From: Candidatus Moraniibacteriota bacterium | GTDB taxonomy: Bacteria > Patescibacteriota > Minisyncoccia > CAIUEV01 > JAHKAQ01 | Assembly: GCA_014729795.1 (NCBI GenBank) | Contig: WJJI01000013.1 | Span: 1-37,638, forward strand | Direction: 5' to 3' | Length of the DNA stretch: 37,638 bases | Made by a program: the position numbers and the translations under genes | Shown here: positions 24,737 to 33,679 of the stretch, piece by piece | Position numbering within the stretch: the first letter of the stretch is position 1 | How the letters are laid out: each line of letters opens with the position of its first letter | The notes under the pieces: model-generated | What the model saw: the letters and a program-made list of their open reading frames with translations, nothing else | Told to the model about the DNA's origin: nothing | The model's database searches: none

Positions 24737-25459
24737 TTAAACGAAATCATCATCCTTTAAAATATCATCAAGCTTTTTCTCTAATTCTTCAAATTTTAAT
24801 TTGCCCTTTTTATTCTTTTTCGTCTTATCTTGCTTTTCCTCTTGTTCCTGTTGTTGACCTTGTTGTCGCTCTTGGGTTTTATTCTTATCATCTTTCTGGT
24901 CCTGACCGCTTTTCTTCTTAGTTTTAGCTGGTTTATCTTGAGTGGCTCGACTTAATTCCTTTTGTTCCTGAATATCTAATTCTTTTTCAATTTTTTGCTC
25001 TGAAACGTCGGCTTTTTGTTGCTTTTCTTTGCCTTTGACTTGTTCTTGCTCTTCTGATTTTTGAACTTCTTTGGCTTGAGTCTTATCCGTTACGGTTTTT
25101 GCTTTATCGGTTGTTTTTTCTTTCTTAGCCTGATTTTGATCTTGCTTTTTTTGATCTTTTTTTGGTAACTCATCAGCTCTAACTAAAAGGTGCCTTAAAA
25201 CTCCTTGAATTAATTTTACTTGTTGCTGAAATTTAAGCGCTTGTTTTTTTTCTAAATTCAATCTCATTACAATATAGATTCCATTTTTGCTACCCTTTAT
25301 ACTGTATGCCAACTTCCTCTTTTGAGGTTCGCTTTGCTTAAGAATTTCTCCTTTTAAATCCTTAATAGTTTTCTCAACCTTTGCTTTAATTTTGTCTAGT
25401 TTTTCAAAATCTTGGTTTGCAACTATAAAAATTAATTCGTATTCATAATAGTGACTCAT
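24737..25459 (-). CDS. rpsF: Small ribosomal subunit protein bS6 with a long charged C-terminal extension
   Basis: bS6 pairs with bS18 on the 30S platform. Residues 1-100 are a normal S6 ferredoxin-like domain (YEYELIFIVANQDFEKL, KRKLAYSIKGSKNGIYIVMRLNL, LRHLLVRADE). The usual family length is about 95-130 residues, yet this protein has 240. The extra 140 residues are Lys/Glu/Gln/Asp-rich and low-complexity, probably disordered or coiled coil. They end in a more ordered-looking segment, KFEELEKKLDDILKDDDFV. The frame is uninterrupted, so the extension is part of the protein. It is first in the rpsF-ssb-rpsR operon, 79 bases before ssb. Confidence 0.93.
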   Translation of the reverse strand: MSHYYEYELIFIVANQDFEKLDKIKAKVEKTIKDLKGEILKQSEPQKRKLAYSIKGSKNGIYIVMRLNLEKKQALKFQQQVKLIQGVLRHLLVRADELPKKDQKKQDQNQAKKEKTTDKAKTVTDKTQAKEVQKSEEQEQVKGKEKQQKADVSEQKIEKELDIQEQKELSRATQDKPAKTKKKSGQDQKDDKNKTQERQQGQQQEQEEKQDKTKKNKKGKLKFEELEKKLDDILKDDDFV

Positions 25460-25546
25460 TGTGAAATTTAAATTAAATTTTTATTAACAAAAAATGCTTA
25501 TTTATTTAAACCAAATCTTGATTTAATTAAGCTTTTTTTAACTACT

Positions 25547-25573
25547 TTGAATTATTAAATAAAATGTTATAAT
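25547..25573 (+). promoter_or_regulatory. Possible promoter of the DUF456 gene
   Basis: TTGAAT (25547-25552) and TATAAT (25568-25573) have a 15-base spacer. Just after the predicted start is a small palindrome, TTATGC-AAA-GCATAA (25586-25600), which could form a hairpin or operator. The region lies between divergent rpsF and DUF456 genes. Confidence 0.4.
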
Positions 25574-25652
25574 TTAATCAATAACTTATGCAAAGCATAA
25601 ACAATACAGCTTTAGTTGTAAATATTGACAATATTAATAATTTATTTTATAA

Positions 25653-26141
25653 ATGCCGGAAATTATAATCATTATTTTAGTCACAATTTTTATAGCTCTA
25701 GGATTAATCGGCTCTTTTTTCCCTGTTGTTCCCGGCACTCCTTTGGTTTATGTGGGTATTTTAATCTTTGCGATATTTGAAAATTTTCAAAGAGTAAGTC
25801 CAACAATATTAATTATTCTTGGCTTAATTACCTTATTCTCATTATTTATCGATAATTTAGCTAGCATAGTGGGAGCAAAAAAAGCTCGGGGTTCAAACTA
25901 CTCTATAGTCGGTTCAGTGGTAGGCGGGTTTGTAGGGTTGGTTATGTTTAATTTTGTCGGTATGTTGTTGGGTATCTTTTTAGGCGCTTTTTTTTCCGAA
26001 CTAGTTTTTGCTAAAAATAATGCAAAGGCTTCTGTAAATATTGGTTTTATGAGCTTATTGGGTTTTTTGGCCGGTAGTTTAGCAAAAATTTTATTATCAT
26101 TTGCTTTAGTGATCGTTTTTTTAGCTACCTTGTTTAATTAG
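25653..26141 (+). CDS. DUF456 family membrane protein
   Basis: The 162-residue protein is almost all hydrophobic, with about four to five TM segments and Gly-rich turns. LGLIGSFFPVVPGTPLVYVGIL near the start, DNLASIVGAKKARGSNYSIVGSVVGGFVG in the middle and LGIFLGAFFSEL later match the DUF456 pattern, including the internal GxxxG-rich repeat. Its biochemical role is unknown. It is transcribed divergently from rpsF and lies 65 bases before the G5/RlpA-like protein. The start ATG has no Shine-Dalgarno sequence. Confidence 0.85.
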   Translation: MPEIIIIILVTIFIALGLIGSFFPVVPGTPLVYVGILIFAIFENFQRVSPTILIILGLITLFSLFIDNLASIVGAKKARGSNYSIVGSVVGGFVGLVMFNFVGMLLGIFLGAFFSELVFAKNNAKASVNIGFMSLLGFLAGSLAKILLSFALVIVFLATLFN

Positions 26142-26206
26142 CGCCCAAATATTATGGATTTAGAAAGACGCCTACGCAGCTAAACTTAATCAATTTATAA
26201 ATTGCG

Positions 26207-27217
26207 GTGAATAAACAATCTCAAAAATTAGGAAAATTCAACAAAAATATAAAATTTTCTTTGTATATTTTAATTATCCTACTAATAATTTATGGTTTGG
26301 ATTTTTTAATTTATAACCAATCTCAACTAAGCCTGCGCTTTTTTCCGAAAACTTTAGCTAAAAACGGCAATCAGGCTGATCTTAAAACTATTTTTATTGA
26401 TATCGATGGAATTAGCTATCATATTAAAACCAATAAACAAACAGTGAATCAAGTAATTCAGCAAACCAAGCTAAACCTTGAGTCAGACGCTCAAATTGAA
26501 CCAGATCGAGATCAACCAGTTTTTAATCGAAGTCAAATTCATATTAAGCAAAAAATTCCAGTCAAAATTTTAGCCGACAATCAAGAAATATCTGTTCGTA
26601 CTTATCCAAAGACTATCGATCAAATATTAACAACCGAACAAATTTCTTTAAACCCTCTGGATAAAATTGAGCCATCGCTTAAAACCAGAGCTTATAAAAA
26701 TTTAAAAATTAAGATTACCCGCATCCAAGTGGAGGAACTTACCCAAGAACAAGACATTGATTTTGAAGTTATCGAGAAAAAAGATTCCGATTTGGCCTGG
26801 AAACAAACCAAAATCATTCAGCCCGGCCAAAAAGGCGTTAGTCAAACTACTTATAAAATTACTTATAAGAACGGCAAGGTGGATGAAAAAATTGAATTAT
26901 CAAGCGAAGTGATTAAACAACCCGAACCTAAAATTATTGCCATTGGAACTAAAATGAAGCTTGGTAAGGCCAGTAAAGGTCAAGCCAGTTGGTATGCTTA
27001 CACAGGCACCATGGCTTGCGCTTCTCTGGAGCATCCCAAAGGCACTTGGCTAAAAGTCACTAACTTAGAAAATAATAAAAGCGTAAACGTGGTTGTAAAT
27101 GATAGCGGTCCTTATGTTCCTGGTCGTATCATAGATTTGGACAAAATAGCTTTTGAAAAAATTGCCAATCTTGGCCAAGGGGTTATTGATGTTAAGGTAG
27201 AAAAAATTAAAAATTAA
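26207..27217 (+). CDS. Secreted cell-wall protein: DUF348 repeats, G5 domain and RlpA-like/3D double-psi barrel
   Basis: The GTG at 26207 starts a 336-residue protein with an N-terminal TM or signal anchor (residues 17-37). Two DUF348 repeats follow (about 62-115 and 118-170; both have a K/R-T-V/I-xx-(V/I)-(I/L) core). A G5-type domain spans about 175-245 (QPGQKGVSQTTYKITYKNGKVDEK). The C-terminal double-psi barrel has GQASWYAYTGTMACA, GTWLKVTNLENNKSVNVVVNDSGPYVPGRIIDLDKIAFEKI. This is the plan of YabE/Rpf-like proteins. The barrel resembles RlpA, including the conserved acidic residue before SGPY. It probably binds or cuts peptidoglycan outside the cell. Substrate and activity are not shown by sequence alone. 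Confidence 0.85.
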   Translation: MNKQSQKLGKFNKNIKFSLYILIILLIIYGLDFLIYNQSQLSLRFFPKTLAKNGNQADLKTIFIDIDGISYHIKTNKQTVNQVIQQTKLNLESDAQIEPDRDQPVFNRSQIHIKQKIPVKILADNQEISVRTYPKTIDQILTTEQISLNPLDKIEPSLKTRAYKNLKIKITRIQVEELTQEQDIDFEVIEKKDSDLAWKQTKIIQPGQKGVSQTTYKITYKNGKVDEKIELSSEVIKQPEPKIIAIGTKMKLGKASKGQASWYAYTGTMACASLEHPKGTWLKVTNLENNKSVNVVVNDSGPYVPGRIIDLDKIAFEKIANLGQGVIDVKVEKIKN

Positions 27218-27247
27218 TTTCTATATTTTAATTATTAAATCAAAAAA

Positions 27248-27628
27248 ATGACCCGATTAAATCAAATTTATAAATGCGATATCTGCACAAATGTTGTTGA
27301 GGTTATTCATAGTGGAGCGGGGGAGCTAGTGTGTTGCGGCCAATCCATGAAGCTTATGGTAGCCAAAACCAAAGACCAAGGACAAGAAAAGCATACTCCG
27401 GTTGTAGAAAAAACACAGGATCAACTAATTGTCAAAATTGGTTCAATTCCTCATCCTATGGAATCTGAACACTATATTGAATGGATCGAATTGCTTTTTG
27501 ACAACAAAGTAAAACGACAATATTTGAAACCCGGTCAGGAACCAAAAGCAATTTTTTCCCCACCCCAAAACAAAGCTACCGTAAGAGCATATTGTAATGT
27601 CCATGGATTATGGCATGTCAATATCTGA
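27248..27628 (+). CDS. dfx: Desulfoferrodoxin (2Fe superoxide reductase)
   Basis: Superoxide reductase converts superoxide to hydrogen peroxide without making oxygen, a defence typical of anaerobes. The 126-residue protein has the N-terminal desulforedoxin domain with C10, C13, C29 and C30 binding the FeS4 centre. The catalytic domain has iron ligands H49, H69, H75, C116 and H119, plus the active-site pair E47-K48 (EKHTPVV, SIPHPMESEHYIEWI, CNVHGLW). The numbering is identical to the characterised Desulfovibrio protein, so both centres should be functional. It lies 30 bases after the wall protein. The electron donor (rubredoxin or similar) is not in the window. Confidence 0.96.
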   Translation: MTRLNQIYKCDICTNVVEVIHSGAGELVCCGQSMKLMVAKTKDQGQEKHTPVVEKTQDQLIVKIGSIPHPMESEHYIEWIELLFDNKVKRQYLKPGQEPKAIFSPPQNKATVRAYCNVHGLWHVNI

Positions 27629-27670
27629 AATAATAAATTATTCAGATAAACAAATTTCAGGTTCAAATGA

Positions 27671-27699
27671 TTGACATTATCGAGCTATTTTGATAATTT
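27671..27699 (+). promoter_or_regulatory. Promoter of the rpsL-rpsG-fusA operon
   Basis: TTGACA (27671-27676) is a perfect -35. The -10 is either GATAAT (27692-27697, 15-base spacer) or TAATTT (27694-27699, 17-base spacer). The predicted start is near 27704, about 50 bases before rpsL. It follows a near-palindrome at the superoxide reductase end (CTGAAATAAT-AA-ATTATTCAG). Confidence 0.5.
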
Positions 27700-27756
27700 A
27701 TTTAACAAGAACAAACCAGTTCGTATTTTTTTAATATTATATTAGTTTTAGAATAC

Positions 27757-28182
27757 ATGCCTACAATTAACCAGTTAATTCGCAAGGGTCGAACTCCCAA
27801 ATCTAAAAAATCAAAAACACCGGCTTTTGAAATTTTTTTTAATACTCTGAAAAATAAACCGGTAAAATATCGTAAAGGCAGTCCATTTAAAAGAGGAGTA
27901 TGCGTTAAAGTAGCAACTACCACGCCAAGAAAACCCAACTCCGCCTTACGTAAAATTGCCAGAGTTCGGCTCACTAACCAAATGGAAGTTACCGCTTATA
28001 TTCCGGGAATTGGCCACAACCTTCAAGAACACTCAATTGTTATGATTCAAGGCGGCCGGATTCCGGATTTGCCGGGAGTCAGATACAAAGTAGTTCGTGG
28101 TGTTTTAGATGCGGCCGGGGTTGAAAACCGAAAACAAGGCCGAAGCAAATACGGAGCTAAAGAACCTAAACCCGCCAAGTAA
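27757..28182 (+). CDS. rpsL: Small ribosomal subunit protein uS12
   Basis: uS12 lies at the decoding centre. The 141-residue protein has the standard N-terminus [40 protein letters not shown] and [12 protein letters not shown]. Relative to E. coli there is an insertion after SKTPA (about residues 24-43, containing [17 protein letters not shown]), of a type I associate with CPR S12. The decoding-loop motif PKKPNSA reads PRKPNSA (Arg58), and GGRVKDLPG reads GGRIPDLPG (Pro103). These are the two lysines whose replacement causes streptomycin resistance elsewhere. It heads a str-type operon. Confidence 0.97.
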   Translation: MPTINQLIRKGRTPKSKKSKTPAFEIFFNTLKNKPVKYRKGSPFKRGVCVKVATTTPRKPNSALRKIARVRLTNQMEVTAYIPGIGHNLQEHSIVMIQGGRIPDLPGVRYKVVRGVLDAAGVENRKQGRSKYGAKEPKPAK

Positions 28183-28205
28183 TAACCATAAAGATTTAAG
28201 CACTA

Positions 28206-28655
28206 ATGACCAAGCAAGATCAATTAGACCCTAAGTATAACAATTTACTAGTAGCTAAATTCATTAATCAGATAAACAAACGCGGAAAAAAATCAAAAGC
28301 TCAAACCATTGTTTATGATTGTCTGGAATTTTTAAAGCAAAAAACCAAAAAAGAGCCCTTGGATATTTTTGAAGAAGGTATCAGAAACGTAGCCCCATCT
28401 TTAGAGGTTAAAGCCAAAAGAGTAGGTGGAGCTAATTATCAAGTTCCGGTCCCCGTGATTGGAGATCGTCGCTTAACTCTTGCTTTGCGCTGGATAATAA
28501 AAGCCGCCAAAAGCAAAAAAGGGAAAAAAATGGCTGATGCGCTGGCATTAGAAATTCTAGACGCCTCTAAAAAACAAGGGTCAGCTATTAAGACCCGGGA
28601 AAATATACACAAAATGGCCGAGGCCAATAAAGCCTTTGCTCATTTTGCAAGATAA
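28206..28655 (+). CDS. rpsG: Small ribosomal subunit protein uS7
   Basis: uS7 nucleates assembly of the 30S head and contacts tRNA at the E site. The 149-residue product is a little shorter than the E. coli protein. It shows the conserved blocks KFINQINKRGKKSKAQTIVYDCLE, FEEGIRNVAPSLEVKAKRVGGANYQVPVPV, RRLTLALRWII and ENIHKMAEANKAFAHFA. It begins 23 bases after rpsL and ends 17 bases before the DUF1189-like gene. All conserved basic patches seem present. Confidence 0.96.
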   Translation: MTKQDQLDPKYNNLLVAKFINQINKRGKKSKAQTIVYDCLEFLKQKTKKEPLDIFEEGIRNVAPSLEVKAKRVGGANYQVPVPVIGDRRLTLALRWIIKAAKSKKGKKMADALALEILDASKKQGSAIKTRENIHKMAEANKAFAHFAR

Positions 28656-28672
28656 TTAATAATAAAATCAAA

Positions 28673-29515
28673 ATGAAATTACTTAAAAGGTTTGTTCAGG
28701 TGTTTGATCCTCGCTTTATTAAAAAATTTGAGCCGGCTAAGGAAGCTAAGCTTTCATGGGATTTTTGGTTTACTTCTAATACCTTGGTGGTTATCATCGA
28801 AGTAATTATATTGTCGATCATTATTGTACCCATGATTTTTTTAGGAAAAAAAGCTTTAGTTGAAGAGACTCAAAACTTTGACTGGTCAATAGAGGTAAAG
28901 GATGGTGAATTAACAGCAAGTCCAGATAAATTAAATAAACCTTATTTAATTGAAACAGAAAATAACACTGTCATCATTATAGATTTAAAAAATCAAAAAT
29001 ATTCACCTGATGATTTAAAAAATTATACTCAAGGGGTTTATGTTGGCCAAACAAAAATTGTCACTAAAGACAATCAAAAAAAACAAGAGATTTCCTATAT
29101 GGCGATTGGAAATCTTCAAATCAATAATCAAACCATAATCCAATTAATTGAAAAATATCAAGGTTTGATCAATTTGGCGGCAATAATAATTCCAGTATTG
29201 ATCGGTATTTGTTTATTTATAATTTATATTGGTCTTAGACTTATTTTTGTTTTATTTTGGGCTTTAATCTTAATGCTGCTAGGTTATATTTTCAAAATAA
29301 AAAAACTAAATTTTAACGCTTCTTTTTTAATTATTCTAAATTTAATTTTTGCTCCATTTATTTTAGGAAAGATATTTGGGCTTTTAGGCGTTAATTCTAT
29401 TGTTTTAATGTTATTTTTATTTATTGCCTGGCTTATTATTCAATGCTTAATGGTGATATCCGAAAATAAAGACCAACCAACAGAAACGCTTCCGGCTAAA
29501 CCAAATAATTCATAA
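28673..29515 (+). CDS. DUF1189-like membrane protein inserted in the str operon
   Basis: The 280-residue protein has an N-terminal cytoplasmic piece (RFVQVFDPRFIKKFEPAKEAKLSWDFWF) and one TM segment (about 38-62). An extracytoplasmic domain of about 110 residues contains WSIEVKDGELTASP and VIIIDLKNQKYSPDDL, followed by four C-terminal TM helices. The W-x-I-x-V-x-D-G-x-L motif and topology resemble DUF1189. Its position between rpsG and fusA, with gaps of 17 bases on each side, means it is co-transcribed with translation genes, which is not the textbook order. The role is unknown. Confidence 0.72.
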   Translation: MKLLKRFVQVFDPRFIKKFEPAKEAKLSWDFWFTSNTLVVIIEVIILSIIIVPMIFLGKKALVEETQNFDWSIEVKDGELTASPDKLNKPYLIETENNTVIIIDLKNQKYSPDDLKNYTQGVYVGQTKIVTKDNQKKQEISYMAIGNLQINNQTIIQLIEKYQGLINLAAIIIPVLIGICLFIIYIGLRLIFVLFWALILMLLGYIFKIKKLNFNASFLIILNLIFAPFILGKIFGLLGVNSIVLMLFLFIAWLIIQCLMVISENKDQPTETLPAKPNNS

Positions 29516-29532
29516 TTACTTAAAAATCCTTA

Positions 29533-31671
29533 ATGCCCCGAAAATACCCGTTAGACAAAACAAGAAATATTGGTATAATTGCGCACATTGATGCAGGCAA
29601 AACCACAACCACCGAAAGAATTTTATTTTATACCGGCATCTCTCATAAAATTGGTGAAGTTCATGAAGGTCAAGCCATTATGGATTGGATGGAACAAGAA
29701 CGAGAAAGAGGCATAACCATTACTTCAGCCGCCACAACTTGTTTTTGGTCACGCTTAACCTTTGACGGCCAAGGTAAAATTCAATCAGGCACTCAAGATC
29801 ATCGTATAAATATTATTGACACTCCCGGTCACGTTGATTTTACAGTAGAAGTAGAAAGATCATTACGAGTTCTTGATGGAGGAGTGGTGGTTTTTGATGG
29901 AAAAATGGGAGTGGAGCCTCAATCCGAAACAGTCTGGAGACAAGCCGATAAATATAAGGTTCCTCGAATTTGTTTTATTAATAAAATAAACCAAACAGGT
30001 GGCGACTTTTATATGAGTTTAAAGTCTATTCAAGAAAGGCTAAGCCCCAACAGCGCTGCTATTACAATTCCCATTGGAACCGAGCAAAACCTTCAAGGCT
30101 TGATAGACTTAGTAGATATGCAAGCTTATACTTATGCTAATCAAGATCATACCGAACTGCAGAAAATCAAGATTCCAAGCGATTTGGAACAAAAAGCCCG
30201 GAAGTATCGTAACCGGTTAATTGAAAAGGTAGCAGAATTTGATGATAAATTATTAGAAGTTTTTTTAGAAGATGGCGAAATTAGCGAAAAAGAGCTTAAA
30301 TATGCAATCCGAAAAGCTACCTTAAGCGGAAAATTCTTTCCTATTACCGGTGGAGATGGACGATCTGTGATTGTCACAAAAGTTTTAGACAATATTTTAG
30401 ATTATTTACCAAGCCCAGTCGATATTCCCTCGGTTCAGGGTATTGATCCAAAAACTCAAGAAACCATCGAAAGACCGGCGGATGATCAAAAATCTTTCGC
30501 AGCTTTAGCTTTTAAAATAGCCAGCGATCCTTTTGTTGGTAGTCTTTGTTTTTTTAGAGTTTATTCCGGCACTCTAAAAGTGGGTAGTTATATTTATAAT
30601 TCAACCAAACAAGAGAAAGAGCGGGTAGGTCGAATTGTTCGATTACACTCTAATAAACGCGAGGAAGTTCAAGAAGTTTTTTCAGGCGATATTGCCGCTA
30701 TGATTGGCTTAAAAAACACAGTTACCGGCGATACCCTTTGTTCAGCTGACGATCCGATTGTTTTAGAACAAATTACTTTTCCCGAACCAGTTATTTCAGT
30801 TGCGGTGGAGCCCAAAACTAAAGCAGATCAAGAAAAAATGGGAATTGCTTTAAAGAAGCTAGCTCAAGAAGACCCTACGTTTCAAGTAAGAACCGATGAC
30901 GAAACCCTAGAAACTATTATATCCGGCATGGGCGAGCTGCATTTGGAAATTCTTGTTGATCGAATGAAACGCGAATTCAAAGTCGAGGCGAATATTGGCA
31001 AGCCCAGGGTTTCATACCGAGAAACCATTGATAAAAATAGCGATATTGAAGAGAAATATGTACGACAATCTGGCGGTCGAGGCCAATACGCTCATATTTT
31101 TATGAGACTGGAACCCAAAGAACCCGGTCAGGGAGTGGAATTTGTTAATGCAATAAAAGGAGGCCGCATTCCCAGCGAATACATTCCGGCTGTGGAAAAA
31201 GGCGTAAATCAAGCAGCTAATAACGGAGTTTTAGCCGGTTATCCGGTTACCGATTTAAAGATAACTTTGTACGATGGTTCTTATCATGAAGTAGATTCAT
31301 CAGAAGCCGCTTTTAAAATCGCGGCATCTAAAGGATTTAAAAAAGGTTTTAAGGCGGCCAAACCCTACCTATTAGAACCCATTATGAAAGTCGAAGTTAT
31401 TACACCTGAACAATTCATGGGTGATGTGGTAGGAGATTTAAATTCTCGTCGAGGTTTGATTGAAAACATGGAAGATCGAGGTCAAGGTACCGCCACGGTT
31501 AAAATAATTTCAGCCAAGGTTCCCTTGGCCAGTATGTTCGGCTACGCCACTACTTTAAGGTCATTAAGTCAAGGCAGAGCCAATTATTCAATGGAGTTTT
31601 CTCATTACGAAAGAGTGCCTGAAAACGTTACTCAATCAATTCTTGGTGAAAAACAAGATCCAAAAGCATAA
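29533..31671 (+). CDS. fusA: Elongation factor G, with an NKIN guanine-specificity motif
   Basis: EF-G is the GTPase that drives ribosomal translocation. The 712-residue protein has all five domains. Its G1 is [13 protein letters not shown]2 [12 protein letters not shown]3 DTPGHVDFT. The later domains show [18 protein letters not shown] and [20 protein letters not shown]. The G4 box, nearly always NKMD, reads N150-K151-I152-N153 (codons 29980-29991), replacing the Asp that recognises the guanine base. All other GTPase motifs are intact, and this is the only fusA in the str operon, so it is presumably the working factor. A tuf gene does not follow; tpiA does. Confidence 0.97.
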   Translation: MPRKYPLDKTRNIGIIAHIDAGKTTTTERILFYTGISHKIGEVHEGQAIMDWMEQERERGITITSAATTCFWSRLTFDGQGKIQSGTQDHRINIIDTPGHVDFTVEVERSLRVLDGGVVVFDGKMGVEPQSETVWRQADKYKVPRICFINKINQTGGDFYMSLKSIQERLSPNSAAITIPIGTEQNLQGLIDLVDMQAYTYANQDHTELQKIKIPSDLEQKARKYRNRLIEKVAEFDDKLLEVFLEDGEISEKELKYAIRKATLSGKFFPITGGDGRSVIVTKVLDNILDYLPSPVDIPSVQGIDPKTQETIERPADDQKSFAALAFKIASDPFVGSLCFFRVYSGTLKVGSYIYNSTKQEKERVGRIVRLHSNKREEVQEVFSGDIAAMIGLKNTVTGDTLCSADDPIVLEQITFPEPVISVAVEPKTKADQEKMGIALKKLAQEDPTFQVRTDDETLETIISGMGELHLEILVDRMKREFKVEANIGKPRVSYRETIDKNSDIEEKYVRQSGGRGQYAHIFMRLEPKEPGQGVEFVNAIKGGRIPSEYIPAVEKGVNQAANNGVLAGYPVTDLKITLYDGSYHEVDSSEAAFKIAASKGFKKGFKAAKPYLLEPIMKVEVITPEQFMGDVVGDLNSRRGLIENMEDRGQGTATVKIISAKVPLASMFGYATTLRSLSQGRANYSMEFSHYERVPENVTQSILGEKQDPKA

Positions 31672-31703
31672 AAAAACTTTTAAAATAAATTTTAAATAAA
31701 AAC

Positions 31704-32486
31704 ATGCTTTTCATCGCTAATTGGAAAATGAATCCCACTAGCTTAAAACAAGCTCAAAAACTTAATAAAAACATCAAAGACAAGCTTAAGAAAATTAACA
31801 AAGAAAAAAAAGCCAAGGTTATAATTTGTCCGCCAACGATTTTTTTATCCAAATTATTTCAAAAAAATAAGCTTATCCAATATGGAGTCCAAAATATTTG
31901 TTTTGAGGAAAGAGGCGCTTATACAGGTGAAATATCTGTTTTAATGGCCAAAGACCAAGGAGCGAACTATTCCATTATTGGTCATTCCGAAAGAAAGCAG
32001 ATTGCCGGAGAGGATAATTACACAATTAGTCAAAAAGTAAATTTATGTTTAGCAAATAATATTAAACCTATTCTTTGCGTGGGAGAAAATTTACAGGAAA
32101 AAAACCATGCTAAAACCGGTTTGGTAATTCGCGAACAATTACAAATAGCTTTAAAAAACGTAAAAATTAATGATATTGAAAAAATCATCATTGCCTATGA
32201 ACCGGTCTGGGCAATTAGCAGTCAAGACAATGCGAGGCCAGGTACTCCGGATAGTATTCTGGGCGCTTCAATTATAATTCGCAAGGAATTATTAAATCTA
32301 TACAATCATGATGTCGCAACCAATATTCCGGTAATCTATGGCGGTAGCGTTAGCAAAGATAATGTGCTGGATTATTCTGGTAATAGTAATTTAAACGGTT
32401 TTTTAATTGGCTCAGCCAGTCTTAATGCCTTTGATTTTAGTCAAATTATTGAAAAATATATTCAATCCGCGCAAAAACAAACTTAG
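31704..32486 (+). CDS. tpiA: Triosephosphate isomerase
   Basis: TpiA interconverts dihydroxyacetone phosphate and glyceraldehyde 3-phosphate in glycolysis. The 260-residue TIM barrel has the catalytic residues Lys8 (ANWKMNP), His94 (IGHSERK) and Glu166 (AYEPVWAI). The phosphate-binding loops YGGSVSKDN and GFLIGSASL are also present. It starts 32 bases after fusA and precedes an aldolase gene, so two adjacent steps of lower glycolysis are encoded together. The ATG follows an A-rich leader without a Shine-Dalgarno sequence. Confidence 0.97.
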   Translation: MLFIANWKMNPTSLKQAQKLNKNIKDKLKKINKEKKAKVIICPPTIFLSKLFQKNKLIQYGVQNICFEERGAYTGEISVLMAKDQGANYSIIGHSERKQIAGEDNYTISQKVNLCLANNIKPILCVGENLQEKNHAKTGLVIREQLQIALKNVKINDIEKIIIAYEPVWAISSQDNARPGTPDSILGASIIIRKELLNLYNHDVATNIPVIYGGSVSKDNVLDYSGNSNLNGFLIGSASLNAFDFSQIIEKYIQSAQKQT

Positions 32487-32567
32487 TAAATAATAATATA
32501 TTTAATAATTCATAAAGTTTATAATTATTTTCAACAAATATTACATTTTGTCATTAAAAAAAATATT

Positions 32568-33437
32568 ATGCTAGCCAATCCAAAACAAATTTTGAATGAT
32601 TTTAAAGCTAAAAATCAAGCCACTTTCGCTTTTAATACAACTGATATTGTCACAACTCAAGCAATAATAGAAGCCGCGGTCGAAACCAAAACAGATTTTA
32701 TATTACAAATTACCAAAAAAACACTTGAATACAAAGGTGATGTAGAAATTGTAAATTTAGCTCTCAATATGATTGAACAGCGAACCCCAAAAAATCTTAA
32801 AGTTGGCTTACACTTAGATCATGGCAACGACTTTCAAACTTGTAAACATGCTATTGAATTAGGTTTTAACTCAATTATGATTGATGGTTCTCAGCTTTCT
32901 TACGAGGAAAATAAAAATTTAACTAAAAGAGTAGTTGATTACGCTCATAAAAAAAATATCCCTGTCCAAGGAGAGCTGGGAACAGTGCCCTACATTGGCA
33001 AACATGTTTTTGAAGAAGACGATGATTCCGTCTGGGATGAATATATGACTGATCCGGATCAAGCTCAAGAGTTTGTTGAATTTACTAAAATCGATACCTT
33101 AGCTATTGCTATCGGCAATGCTCACGGTTTTCAAAAAGAAAGAAGCTCGCCGGACTGGGAAAGATTGGAAAAAATTACTCAAAAAATTAATTTACCATTA
33201 ATTATGCACGGGGCTTCTGACTGGACTGAAAACAAAATAAAACAAGCCGTTAAAAGGGGAGTGAGCTGCTTCAATATAGACACGGACATTAGAGTCGCCT
33301 ATATTAGTAAACTTTGCGACCTTTTTGAAAACGAATGTCGCATGGATGACCCAAGAAAAGTAATGCAACTGGTTAAACGTAAGATTAAAGAAAAAGTTAT
33401 CCAGCGCATCAAAACTATTAAAAAAAATGAAGCATAA
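32568..33437 (+). CDS. fba: Class II fructose-bisphosphate aldolase family protein
   Basis: Class II aldolases use zinc to cleave fructose 1,6-bisphosphate into the two triose phosphates. The 289-residue barrel has FAFNTTDI near the N-terminus, LHLDHGNDFQTCKHAIELGFNSIMIDGS (active-site Asp and first zinc His), QGELG, AIGNAHGFQ (zinc His) and MHGASDW (zinc His, where HGGSG is more common). INTDIRVAY is seen as FNIDTDIRVAY. It lies 81 bases after tpiA, supporting a glycolytic role. Tagatose- or ketose-bisphosphate aldolases of the same family cannot be excluded from motifs alone. Confidence 0.92.
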   Translation: MLANPKQILNDFKAKNQATFAFNTTDIVTTQAIIEAAVETKTDFILQITKKTLEYKGDVEIVNLALNMIEQRTPKNLKVGLHLDHGNDFQTCKHAIELGFNSIMIDGSQLSYEENKNLTKRVVDYAHKKNIPVQGELGTVPYIGKHVFEEDDDSVWDEYMTDPDQAQEFVEFTKIDTLAIAIGNAHGFQKERSSPDWERLEKITQKINLPLIMHGASDWTENKIKQAVKRGVSCFNIDTDIRVAYISKLCDLFENECRMDDPRKVMQLVKRKIKEKVIQRIKTIKKNEA

Positions 33438-33679
33438 AAGCATAAATGATATGGGTAATTTTAGATTATTCTTGCGACGTCAAATTAGTCAAATTATTTA
33501 AGAGGCTAATCAATTAGCATAAATGAGTTTAAAAATTTCTAAATATTTCTAAATAAAGAAAATTATTATAACTTCCTTCATTCTTTTCGGAAAATTAATT
33601 TGTTTTTTTGCACTTTGCTTGCTTAAATTCCTTAGGCGTGCTTAAATTTAGACAAATCCTTATCTTTAAGTAAAAGATT

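Noticed and set aside
25625-25653. TTGACA-N17-TATAAA just before the DUF456 gene
   Set aside because: Its -10 overlaps the start codon, so transcription would begin inside the gene; the promoter at 25547-25573 is a better candidate.
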